NCBI GenBank assembly: GCA_029288095.1
Contig: JARFPW010000162.1
Location: forward strand, 1-5,009
Direction: 5' to 3'
Source: Gemmatimonadota bacterium
Lineage (GTDB): Bacteria; Gemmatimonadota; Gemmatimonadetes; Palauibacterales; Palauibacteraceae
Length of the DNA: 5,009 bases
A model generated the notes under the pieces. That model had not been told where the DNA came from. It did not search any database and worked only from the letters and a program-made list of their open reading frames with translations. The position numbers were made by a program, and so were the translations under genes. How positions within the stretch are numbered: position 1 is the stretch's first letter; each line of letters starts with the position of its first letter. Below are positions 1 to 5,009 of the stretch, piece by piece.

Positions 1-693
1 TACTATCCCAGTGGGGCGGGAGGCGATGTCCAGTTTGCCGTAGGGTTTCTCGGGGGCGTCGTCTGGAATATCAACGACATGGTGACGGTTGGCGCCTCCT
101 ACAACTCGAAGCGAGCGTTCGAGACCTTCTCTTTCAATGCAGTAGACCTGAACCCCACCGATCCGAGTTTCGGTTTCCCGAGGGAGCTGAGCGTCAAGCT
201 CGAGTTGCCGGCCGTGCTGGCCGGTGGCGTCAGCGCGACGCCGCTGCCGGATTTACTGATGGCAGCGGACGTCAGGTACCTGTTCTACGAGGATGCGGTC
301 GGCTTCGCCGCAACGAGTCCGGTCGTGCAACCGGCAGGCTCCGTCGGGGGGCTCGGTTGGGAAAACGCTTTGGTAGTGGCCGTGGGAGCGCAGTACCGGC
401 TCAGCGAGGCCGTCTATCTTCGCGCCGGTTACAACGACGCGGACAACCCGACTCCGGATGACCTGGCGGCCATCAATGTCGGCACGTCATCGCTCGTCGA
501 GAAGCACTTGTCGATCGGCTTCGGGTGGCGCCCTGCCAGACGGTTCGAGGTCGCAGCGTCGTATACACGCGGGATCGAAGCCAGCCGTACCGGCATGTCG
601 GACGTCGGCATTCTCGATGGTGTGAGCATCACGAACACGCAGTCTGAACACACCTTCGCCGTCCAGGTGACACTGGGGTCGCGCGGATTGTAG
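1..693 (+). CDS. FadL/OmpP1-family outer-membrane transport protein, C-terminal part (5' end outside window)
   Basis: The frame is open from base 1 and gives 230 residues, so the ATG at 79 is internal, not the start. Family members are beta-barrels of roughly 400-450 residues that carry long-chain fatty acids or other hydrophobic compounds across the outer membrane; this is about the C-terminal half. Visible are alternating amphipathic strands typical of the family: VTVGASYNSK just after the ATG, then a strand with LPAVLAGGVSATPLPDLLMAADVRY cut by short turns, then YLRAGYNDADNPTPDD (a well-known FadL-family late-barrel pattern, R-x-GYN-x-x-DNP-x-P), then HLSIGFGWRP and the last strand TFAVQVTLGS. 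The protein ends SRGL rather than in the usual terminal Phe or Trp of outer-membrane barrels. The natural substrate cannot be read from this part. Family call is firm; role as fatty-acid importer is inference. Confidence 0.85.
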   Translation, partial: YYPSGAGGDVQFAVGFLGGVVWNINDMVTVGASYNSKRAFETFSFNAVDLNPTDPSFGFPRELSVKLELPAVLAGGVSATPLPDLLMAADVRYLFYEDAVGFAATSPVVQPAGSVGGLGWENALVVAVGAQYRLSEAVYLRAGYNDADNPTPDDLAAINVGTSSLVEKHLSIGFGWRPARRFEVAASYTRGIEASRTGMSDVGILDGVSITNTQSEHTFAVQVTLGSRGL

Positions 694-701
694 GTCTATT
701 T

Positions 702-713
702 CGGCGCGAGCCG
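702..713 (+). other. Small GNRA-loop hairpin next to leader ORF ribosome site
   Basis: CGGC-GCGA-GCCG forms a perfect four-pair stem with a GCGA loop, which fits the stable GNRA tetraloop class; it can be lengthened by wobble pairs on both sides. It lies 8 bases after the FadL-family stop and its right arm reaches the GGGAG at 713-717. There is no T-run, so it is not a standard terminator. It may be chance in GC-rich DNA. Confidence 0.2.
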
Positions 714-723
714 GGAGATTACG

Positions 724-801
724 ATGAAAGAGCTCGAAACCCGGCCCGCGCCGGAAACCACACGCCCCCGCACGTGGAGGAAGAACCCGTGGCCACCGTG
801 A
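724..801 (+). CDS. Possible 25-residue leader ORF upstream of the OsmC-like gene
   Basis: An ATG at 724 sits 6 bases after a good Shine-Dalgarno match (GGGAG, 713-717). It opens a 25-codon frame beginning MKELETRPAPETTRPR and ending in TGA at 799-801. The peptide is rich in Arg, Pro and Thr and has no recognisable domain or membrane segment. Its stop lies just inside the OsmC-like gene, overlapping the preferred start at 789 in a different frame, so its translation could deliver ribosomes to that start. This could be a regulatory or coupling leader, or only chance. A further alternative is that the ATG once began a longer OsmC-like protein and a frameshift separates them, but the peptide shows no resemblance to that family. 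Confidence 0.3.
   Translation: MKELETRPAPETTRPRTWRKNPWPP
776..782 (+). promoter_or_regulatory. Ribosome binding site deciding the OsmC-like start at 789
   Basis: GGAGGAA is a near-perfect Shine-Dalgarno sequence and lies 6 bases before the GTG at 789. The longer in-frame alternative, GTG at 774, would begin on top of this site and has no comparable site before it. This favours 789 as the real start. Confidence 0.65.
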
Positions 802-1217
802 CCGCAGAACTCGGATCCGGAACGGACGTGGCAATCGACATCCGCCAGTTTTCGTGGGCGGCTGACGAACCGGAGTCGGCGGGAGGGACGAATACCGGGC
901 CTACGCCATACGAGATCCTGTTGGGGAGCCTGGCCGCCTGCATCGGCGTAACGTTGCGAGTATATGCCAACCACAAGGGGATCCCGCTCGAGGGCGCCAG
1001 CGTAACGCTGACGTTCGACCGGATACACGCGGATGACTGTGACGACTGCGACGAGAGGGCCGACGGACGGATCGAGCGCATCCGATCCGAGGTGATCATC
1101 CGGGGGGACTTCGATGAGGCGCAGCGCGTGCGTCTCACACAGGTCGCCCAGCGGTGCCCGGTGCACAAGTCACTGGCCAACGGAGTTCATATCTCGGATT
1201 CCGTCAGTTTCGAGTAG
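789..1217 (+). CDS. OsmC/Ohr-family peroxiredoxin-like protein
   Basis: Predicted 142-residue cytoplasmic protein of the OsmC family, whose members reduce organic hydroperoxides with a pair of cysteines. The start is taken as GTG 789 because GGAGGAA lies just upstream; GTG 774 would add five residues. Family landmarks are clear: TGPTPYEILLGSLAAC at 36-51, giving the first redox cysteine C51 at the head of the long central helix, and RCPVHKSL at 122-129, giving the second, C123, in the usual CPV context. Between them lies a segment with an acidic cysteine motif, DDCDDCDE (82-89), preceded by IH; similar IHAxDCxxC segments occur in an OsmC subgroup sometimes fused to an alpha/beta hydrolase, and no such hydrolase is present here. 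Length is normal for the family. The glycosyltransferase gene follows after 18 bases, so co-transcription is likely, though a functional link is not obvious. Exact substrate unknown. Confidence 0.88.
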   Translation: MATVTAELGSGTDVAIDIRQFSWAADEPESAGGTNTGPTPYEILLGSLAACIGVTLRVYANHKGIPLEGASVTLTFDRIHADDCDDCDERADGRIERIRSEVIIRGDFDEAQRVRLTQVAQRCPVHKSLANGVHISDSVSFE

Positions 1218-1220
1218 GCG

Positions 1221-1232
1221 CAGGAACTCCTG
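1221..1232 (+). promoter_or_regulatory. Ribosome site within a small inverted repeat before the TTG start of the glycosyltransferase
   Basis: AGGA at 1222-1225 is the best ribosome site for the TTG at 1236 (10 bases between). It is part of the inverted repeat CAGG-AACT-CCTG, which could fold and hide the site. Together with the TTG start this would predict weak initiation. The stem is only four pairs, so the effect is uncertain. Confidence 0.3.
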
Positions 1233-1235
1233 ACA

Positions 1236-2489
1236 TTGGGTGACGCCGTCGAGCAGCTCTCCATCCTTCACTATGCCGACATGTCGGGCATGGGAGGCAC
1301 GGAGCGCTACCTCGCTGGCTTTTTGAGCCGCACTTCGACGCATTATCGACTGCACCAGGGCGTAAGCGTCCTGGGACGCGAGCACCCCAGGTTCGCGCAT
1401 GCGCTGCGGGATCGCACACGTGGCGTCTATTACGCCAAGAAGATCGGCGCGTTCAAGATTCCGAAGTATCCCCCCGCCCTGCGCGAGACCTACCACCGGC
1501 GCGTCGCGCGAGCGTACTCGCCGGGCATCGGCTTGATTTGGAACCGCATTGGCGATGTTGCGGCGCTGCGTCGCGCAAAGGCGGGAGGCCTGACCGTCGT
1601 CCATTGGGAGCGCGGGTTCGGGTGGTTCGACGAAGAGGGCGAGACAAACATTCGGCGTTACCTGGGAGGGATCGACGCTGCGCTCTCAAACTCGCATGCC
1701 GGCGCGCGCATTCTTCAGCTCGGCTGGGGCTACGATCGTCCCGTGAAGGTGCTTCGCAACACGTTGCGCGGAGACGCTCCCGCAGCGCGCTCGGAGCCAC
1801 GACATCTGCCAACCGATCGACCCCTGCGCCTCGGTGTCTGCGGTCGGCTGCTCCCTTTCAAGGGCGTGAGTCTAGCGCTGCACGCTCTGCACGAGCTGAT
1901 TGAGTCCGGGGTCGACGCCAGCCTCGAGGTCGCCGGCACCGGACCGCTCACCGAGCAGCTGGAGGAGAGGATCCGCACCCTCGGAATCGGGGACCGCGCT
2001 CGTCTGCTCGGGGAGGTCGGCGACATAGAAGCGTTCTACGACCGTGTCGACCTTCTGCTCCACCCGGCGCTTCGCGAACCCTGCGCCAACGTCATCCCGG
2101 AAGCCATGGCACGCGCCTGCCCCGTGATCGCCGGCAATGTGGACGGAGTGCCCGAACTCGTGGATGACGGAGTGACGGGGACGATCCTCGAGCCCAGCTT
2201 GCCCCTGTCGGACTACCCGCGGTTTGGGGCGCATGCCGGCCGTATGCCGTTGTTCGTCTACCATCCACTCGAGGACAGGGTGGGCGAACCCCGTCTGCTC
2301 GATCCTGCGCTGATCGCGCGCGCTGTAGCCGGTTACCTGGAAGATCCCGCACGCTATACTGCCCATAGTGCGGGTGCGCTGAGAGCGGTACGCGACCGTT
2401 TCGACCCGGCCCCCGACTTCGAGCGAGTCCTGGAGACGCTTCACGGACTCCTCGCGACCAAACACCGGGAAACGGGAACTGCGCCTTGA
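1236..2489 (+). CDS. Family-4 (GT-B fold) glycosyltransferase
   Basis: 417-residue protein that should transfer a sugar from a nucleotide-sugar donor to a glycan or lipid acceptor with retention of configuration. The N-terminal acceptor domain starts with the first beta strand LSILHYADMSG and the glycine-rich GMGGTERYLAGF (18-29). The C-terminal donor domain carries GRLLPFKG (203-210), with R204 and K209 placed as the usual diphosphate contacts, then EVAGTGP, and the EX7E motif with E281 and E289 (REPCANVIPEAMA). VDGVPELVDDGVTG follows at about 302-315, as in GT4 enzymes. The TTG start is chosen because the only nearby ATG (1281) would remove the first strand. A stretch of about 30 residues at 321-354, containing FVYHPLEDRVGEP, is longer than the usual loop before the C-terminal helix. 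No signal peptide or membrane segment is seen, so it probably works at the inner face of the membrane. Donor and acceptor cannot be told from sequence. The sulfotransferase gene overlaps its stop. Confidence 0.9.
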   Translation: MGDAVEQLSILHYADMSGMGGTERYLAGFLSRTSTHYRLHQGVSVLGREHPRFAHALRDRTRGVYYAKKIGAFKIPKYPPALRETYHRRVARAYSPGIGLIWNRIGDVAALRRAKAGGLTVVHWERGFGWFDEEGETNIRRYLGGIDAALSNSHAGARILQLGWGYDRPVKVLRNTLRGDAPAARSEPRHLPTDRPLRLGVCGRLLPFKGVSLALHALHELIESGVDASLEVAGTGPLTEQLEERIRTLGIGDRARLLGEVGDIEAFYDRVDLLLHPALREPCANVIPEAMARACPVIAGNVDGVPELVDDGVTGTILEPSLPLSDYPRFGAHAGRMPLFVYHPLEDRVGEPRLLDPALIARAVAGYLEDPARYTAHSAGALRAVRDRFDPAPDFERVLETLHGLLATKHRETGTAP

Positions 2490-3301
2490 CGGATCCCAGG
2501 ATCGTTTACGTCGTCGGCTGCGGGCATTCGGGCTCAACGCTGCTGGATATGCTCGTATCCACGCACAGCCGGATCTTCAGCGCCGGTGAGGCGAAGATGT
2601 TCAGGCGCCAGCCAGACACGGTCTGTACGTGCGGCGCCGAGCGCTGGCAGAGTTGCCCGTTCTGGAAGAGCGTGGACGAGCGCATGCGCGCCGACGGGGG
2701 ACCCAGTCTCGGTCACGAGGACATTGAAGCTGACGATCGCGACGGATTTTCCGGATATAACCGGCGTTTCTTTCGGGCAGTCTCCGAGGAGAGCGGCTGC
2801 CCGGTGGTGCTCGATTCCTCGAAGGATTTCTCGCGGCTCAAGAGCTTCCTGAATAGCGACCTGCGCGTTGACGTCATACACCTGATTCGTGATCCACGGG
2901 GCGTGGCCTTCTCCGGCCTCCGCAAGGGCCGCCACATCCGCGGTGTGAGCAAGAAGTACGTGCGCACGCACGTGAGTGCTGCCCGGGCCCTGCTCGACCT
3001 GCCGCATATCGAAGTGCGCTACGAAGATCTCGCGCGCGATCCCGAACGGGAGGTAGCGAGAGTCGTCGGGTTCCTCGGACTCGAGTTCGAATCAGACCAG
3101 CTCGCTGGCTGGCGGCGTGTCGAACGTCACAACTTTGGTGGAAACCGGATGCGGCTCGATGACAACGAGACGATCAAGCTCGACGAGGCCTGGCGCTCGG
3201 AGTTCAGCGGCTGGCAACGCTTCTCAATCTGGGCGCGCACGCTTCCCACGCGTCCTCGAAGCCGGCTGGGATTGGCGCTCATGCGCCGGCTGTTCGGCTA
3301 G
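2486..3301 (+). CDS. Sulfotransferase family protein (PAPS-dependent type)
   Basis: 271-residue protein predicted to move a sulfo group from PAPS to a hydroxyl, probably on a carbohydrate. The 5'-phosphosulfate loop is VVGCGHSGSTLLDML (9-23). The 3'-phosphate motif is HLIRDPRGVAFSGLRKGR (132-149), with R135 and S143 at the expected spacing, preceded by VLDSSKDFSRL (108-118). A CTCG...CPFW cysteine segment (47-60) follows the first motif; this arrangement recurs in bacterial members of the Sulfotransfer_3-like group and could be a small metal site or disulfide, which is inference. YEDLARDPEREV and a FLGL segment follow, as in relatives. The start is TTG at 2486, whose last bases form the TGA stop of the glycosyltransferase (TTGA, four-base overlap), so translation is probably coupled. 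No signal peptide or membrane segment is evident, which fits cytoplasmic PAPS use. The acceptor is likely the glycan made with the adjacent glycosyltransferase, but this is inferred from position only. Confidence 0.87.
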   Translation: MTDPRIVYVVGCGHSGSTLLDMLVSTHSRIFSAGEAKMFRRQPDTVCTCGAERWQSCPFWKSVDERMRADGGPSLGHEDIEADDRDGFSGYNRRFFRAVSEESGCPVVLDSSKDFSRLKSFLNSDLRVDVIHLIRDPRGVAFSGLRKGRHIRGVSKKYVRTHVSAARALLDLPHIEVRYEDLARDPEREVARVVGFLGLEFESDQLAGWRRVERHNFGGNRMRLDDNETIKLDEAWRSEFSGWQRFSIWARTLPTRPRSRLGLALMRRLFG

Positions 3302-3329
3302 CCGCCCATCAGCCGCGTAGGATACCCGT

Positions 3330-3865
3330 TCAGTCGCGTACGCGTATTGCCCTGACCACCATCGGCGCCAGCACGGTGTGCGGCCCCGTGTCGCCCGGGA
3401 CCTCGTTCACGTAGAACGTCTTCCCGTCGGGGCTGATTCCGATGACGTTTGGATACGAAAACGTTGCCTCCAGCGGATCTCCGTCCTGGCGGCCGCGCGA
3501 ACCCGAACCGGCGAACAGCTCAACCTCGCCATCCAGCGACACGGAGTAGACCTGGTGCCCTCCGCGGTCGATGACGGACAGGAATCCGTCGTGGTGGACA
3601 AGATGTCCGTTGTTGCTGCCCGGCAGGGCGGCGATCTCACTGACCTGCTTGTCCGGGGTAATCTTTATCACGCCGCCGTTTCCGAAGTTGGCGACATACA
3701 GGTTCCCATGGTCGTCGAACACGATTCCGTTCGGACAAGTCAGCAAACCGCTCCATACGAAGCGCTCAGAGTCACCTTCCGGCGTCACCATTTGAAAGGT
3801 GTAGCTATCCCCTGGGATGCGAACGTCGTCATCTCACCGTCGGGGGTGACGGCAATGCCCTGGCT
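3330..3865 (-). pseudogene. NHL/SMP-30-type beta-propeller remnant, truncated at 5' end and frameshifted
   Basis: From ATG 3791 to the stop at 3332-3330 a 153-residue frame encodes the C-terminal blades of an NHL/SMP-30-like propeller: CPNGIVFDDHGNLYVANFG (19-37), VIKITPD (41-47), NNGHLVHHDGFLSVIDRGG (60-78), VYSVSLDGEVELFAG and YPNVIGISPDGKTFYVNE (113-130). Relatives are usually about 300 residues or more, often with a signal peptide; here that part is absent. A further half repeat, GIAVTPDGEMTTFAS, lies just upstream (about 3856-3815) in another frame that stops at 3787-3785. The frames meet at a run of four G on the minus strand (plus 3809-3812). One more G would join it to QGDSYTFQMVTPEG, giving a normal repeat. 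The homology begins right after the oxidoreductase stop with no start codon or ribosome site seen. This is probably a decayed fragment. A functional short protein from 3791, or a sequencing error in the G run, remains possible. Ancestral role unknown; propellers of this kind include lactonases and binding proteins. Confidence 0.7.
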
Positions 3866-3867
3866 CC

Positions 3868-4908
3868 CTACCTCTCCAGGACTACCTTGCCGAGGTTCTG
3901 CCTCGCGTGGAGGTACGCATGAGCACGCGCGGCGCCGTCGCTGTCCAGCGGAAACGTCCGATCGACCACGGGGCGAAGCTCGCCGTCCACGACGCCGTCG
4001 AAGATCTTCTTGATCGCGCTTCGGAGGATCTGCTCCTTTGGTCCGAGGTGCAGGAGGTGCACCCCGACCACGCCGATGTTCGGTTCGACGAGAGAGAGCG
4101 GGTGAAAACGCGGGGTACGAAGCCAGGCCCGGACGGCCCGGAGTCGAGCCATCTTGCTTCCGGGCATCGCCTCGCTCATTCCGTAGAACACGAGGCGGCC
4201 TAAGGGGGCGAGTAGACGACGGCATGCGGCGGTCGCCTGTCCACCCACCGGATCGAGGGCAATATCGATACCCCGGGATCCGATCAAGCCTCGCACCTCG
4301 GCTTCCCAGTCACCACGCGAATCGAAACATGCCTCGGCGCCCAACTCAGCCGTTACGAATTCGCGTTTGCGGGCAGCTCCTGCCGTACCGAGGACCCGCA
4401 TTCCGCGCCCCACCGCCAGCTGGACCGCAGCCGTCCCGACGCCTCCCCCGGCGCCCAGGATCAGTACGGTATCGCCGCTGCGCGCATTGCCGGTTTCAAA
4501 CAGGCACACCCAGGCCGTTAGGAACACTACCGGTATGGCTGCCGCCTCGACGGGAGTCAGCGACGTGGGGTACGCGAACAGATCGGCGGCCGGGAGAACG
4601 ATGTCGTGCGCATAGCCTCCATAGCGCATGATCGCCGCGACGGGGTCACCCTCACGCCACTGCTCCACCTCCGACCCGACGCGGGCCACGACACCCGATA
4701 CTTCGAAGCCGGGACTGTAGGGGCGAGGAGGAACGGTCGAGTACAGACCCGCTCGCATCAGCAGGTCGGCGAAGTTCACTCCGGCCGCACGCACTTCGAG
4801 AACTACCTCAGCCGGGCCGGGATCACGCAGTGGCACCTCCCGTTCCACCAGGGCATCGGGAGGGCCATGACGTTCGATGAGGATCGCGCGAGTCGTGCGG
4901 GCGGACAT
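3868..4908 (-). CDS. Zinc-independent medium-chain dehydrogenase/reductase, quinone oxidoreductase (VAT-1-like)
   Basis: Complete 346-residue protein of the NAD(P)H:quinone oxidoreductase branch of the medium-chain dehydrogenase/reductase superfamily, predicted to reduce quinones or enones with NADPH in the cytoplasm. The N-terminal GroES-like domain shows VRAAGVNFADLLMRAGLY (39-56) and PGFEVSGVVARVG (66-78), and lacks the cysteine cluster that binds structural zinc in alcohol dehydrogenases. The Rossmann dinucleotide motif is ILGAGGGVGTAAVQLA (150-165); it follows the quinone oxidoreductase/zeta-crystallin signature except that the final basic position is Val. GIDIALDPVGG and the late GVVGVHLLHLG segment resemble VAT-1-type members. 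The ending NLGKVVLER is the normal family C-terminus, so the gene is intact. Start ATG 4908 has a weak AGAGG at 4923-4919. It lies 13 bases after a permease gene on the same strand, so it is probably transcribed from upstream of the window. Substrate unknown. Confidence 0.92.
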   Translation of the reverse strand: MSARTTRAILIERHGPPDALVEREVPLRDPGPAEVVLEVRAAGVNFADLLMRAGLYSTVPPRPYSPGFEVSGVVARVGSEVEQWREGDPVAAIMRYGGYAHDIVLPAADLFAYPTSLTPVEAAAIPVVFLTAWVCLFETGNARSGDTVLILGAGGGVGTAAVQLAVGRGMRVLGTAGAARKREFVTAELGAEACFDSRGDWEAEVRGLIGSRGIDIALDPVGGQATAACRRLLAPLGRLVFYGMSEAMPGSKMARLRAVRAWLRTPRFHPLSLVEPNIGVVGVHLLHLGPKEQILRSAIKKIFDGVVDGELRPVVDRTFPLDSDGAARAHAYLHARQNLGKVVLER

Positions 4909-4921
4909 GACGCCTGTGCCT

Positions 4922-5009
4922 CTAGCTGCCCACTTCTCGGAGCGCCTCTACGATCGGCTTGCGCGCGGCGCGGCGCGCGGGAAGGAAGCCACCTATCAGC
5001 CCCATGACG
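4922..5009 (-). CDS. ABC transporter permease, MacB/FtsX type, last 28 codons (rest outside window)
   Basis: Reading the minus strand from 5008 to the TAG at 4924-4922 gives a short open end that includes GLIGGFLPARRAARKP followed by IVEALREVGS. A membrane-exit glycine-rich helix followed by PARRAARxxPxEALR is the characteristic C-terminus of MacB/FtsX-domain permeases, which work with an ATPase in lipoprotein export, macrolide or peptide efflux, or related mechanotransmission tasks. Only the tail of the last membrane helix and the cytoplasmic end are in view, so the subtype cannot be given. The oxidoreductase gene begins 13 bases after its stop, suggesting one transcript. Confidence 0.8.
   Translation of the reverse strand, partial: VMGLIGGFLPARRAARKPIVEALREVGS

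Noticed and set aside
694..788. A sigma-70-type promoter in the gap before the OsmC-like gene
   Set aside because: TTGTAG at 688-693 has no acceptable -10 element at the right spacing, so no promoter can be supported.
1872..2537. 221-residue open frame on the minus strand opposite the glycosyltransferase
   Set aside because: It lies opposite a gene with clear GT4 motifs, shows no domain of its own, and long antisense frames are common in GC-rich coding DNA.
3287..3345. Inverted repeats near the convergent gene ends (CGGCT/AGCCG at 3287-3304 and CGCGTACGCG at 3335-3344) as a shared terminator
   Set aside because: Neither is followed by a T-run on either strand, the stems are short or partly coding, and such repeats are expected by chance in GC-rich DNA.
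4038..4631. 197-residue plus-strand frame opposite the oxidoreductase
   Set aside because: The composition is Arg/Pro-rich and low in meaning, and the minus strand there encodes an unmistakable dehydrogenase.
4961..4980. Run of GCGCGC/GGCGCG as a repeat or structural element
   Set aside because: It is explained by codons for the Arg/Ala-rich PARRAAR end of the permease.
1..5009. Mobile element, CRISPR array, tRNA or phage system
   Set aside because: I saw no transposase or integrase motifs, no terminal or regularly spaced repeats and no tRNA-like cloverleaf on reading both strands.

Overview
The window is GC-rich, densely coding bacterial DNA. The FadL-type outer-membrane barrel at its left edge implies a Gram-negative organism, probably proteobacterial or a similar high-GC lineage, but nothing here fixes the taxon. 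I see no tRNA, rRNA, CRISPR array, insertion sequence or phage gene. Nearly all the sequence is accounted for by seven genes or gene pieces, two of them cut by the window edges and one apparently broken.

Plus strand (1-3301). First comes the C-terminal half of a FadL/OmpP1-family outer-membrane transport protein. After a 95-base gap with a short possible leader ORF there is an OsmC-like peroxide-detoxification protein with both redox cysteines. Eighteen bases later begins a family-4 glycosyltransferase, followed by a PAPS-dependent sulfotransferase. These last two both start with the rare codon TTG, and the second start overlaps the first stop (TTGA), so they are probably translationally coupled. 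A glycosyltransferase coupled to a sulfotransferase suggests assembly of a sulfated glycan or glycolipid. This is the most interesting functional unit in the window.

Minus strand (5009-3330, convergent with the first block). At the right edge is the last 28 codons of a MacB/FtsX-type ABC-transporter permease. Thirteen bases on is a complete zinc-less medium-chain quinone oxidoreductase of the VAT-1-like type. Directly after its stop codon lies the C-terminal part of an NHL/SMP-30-type beta-propeller. It has no visible N-terminus, and its first repeat is split between two frames at a run of four G. It looks like a truncated, frameshifted remnant. The two blocks converge with only 28 bases between their stop codons and no convincing terminator.

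No complete new system is evident. The points worth a second look are the GT4/sulfotransferase pair, the broken propeller gene, the leader ORF and start choice of the OsmC gene, and the permease tail that would be missed by a simple ORF search.
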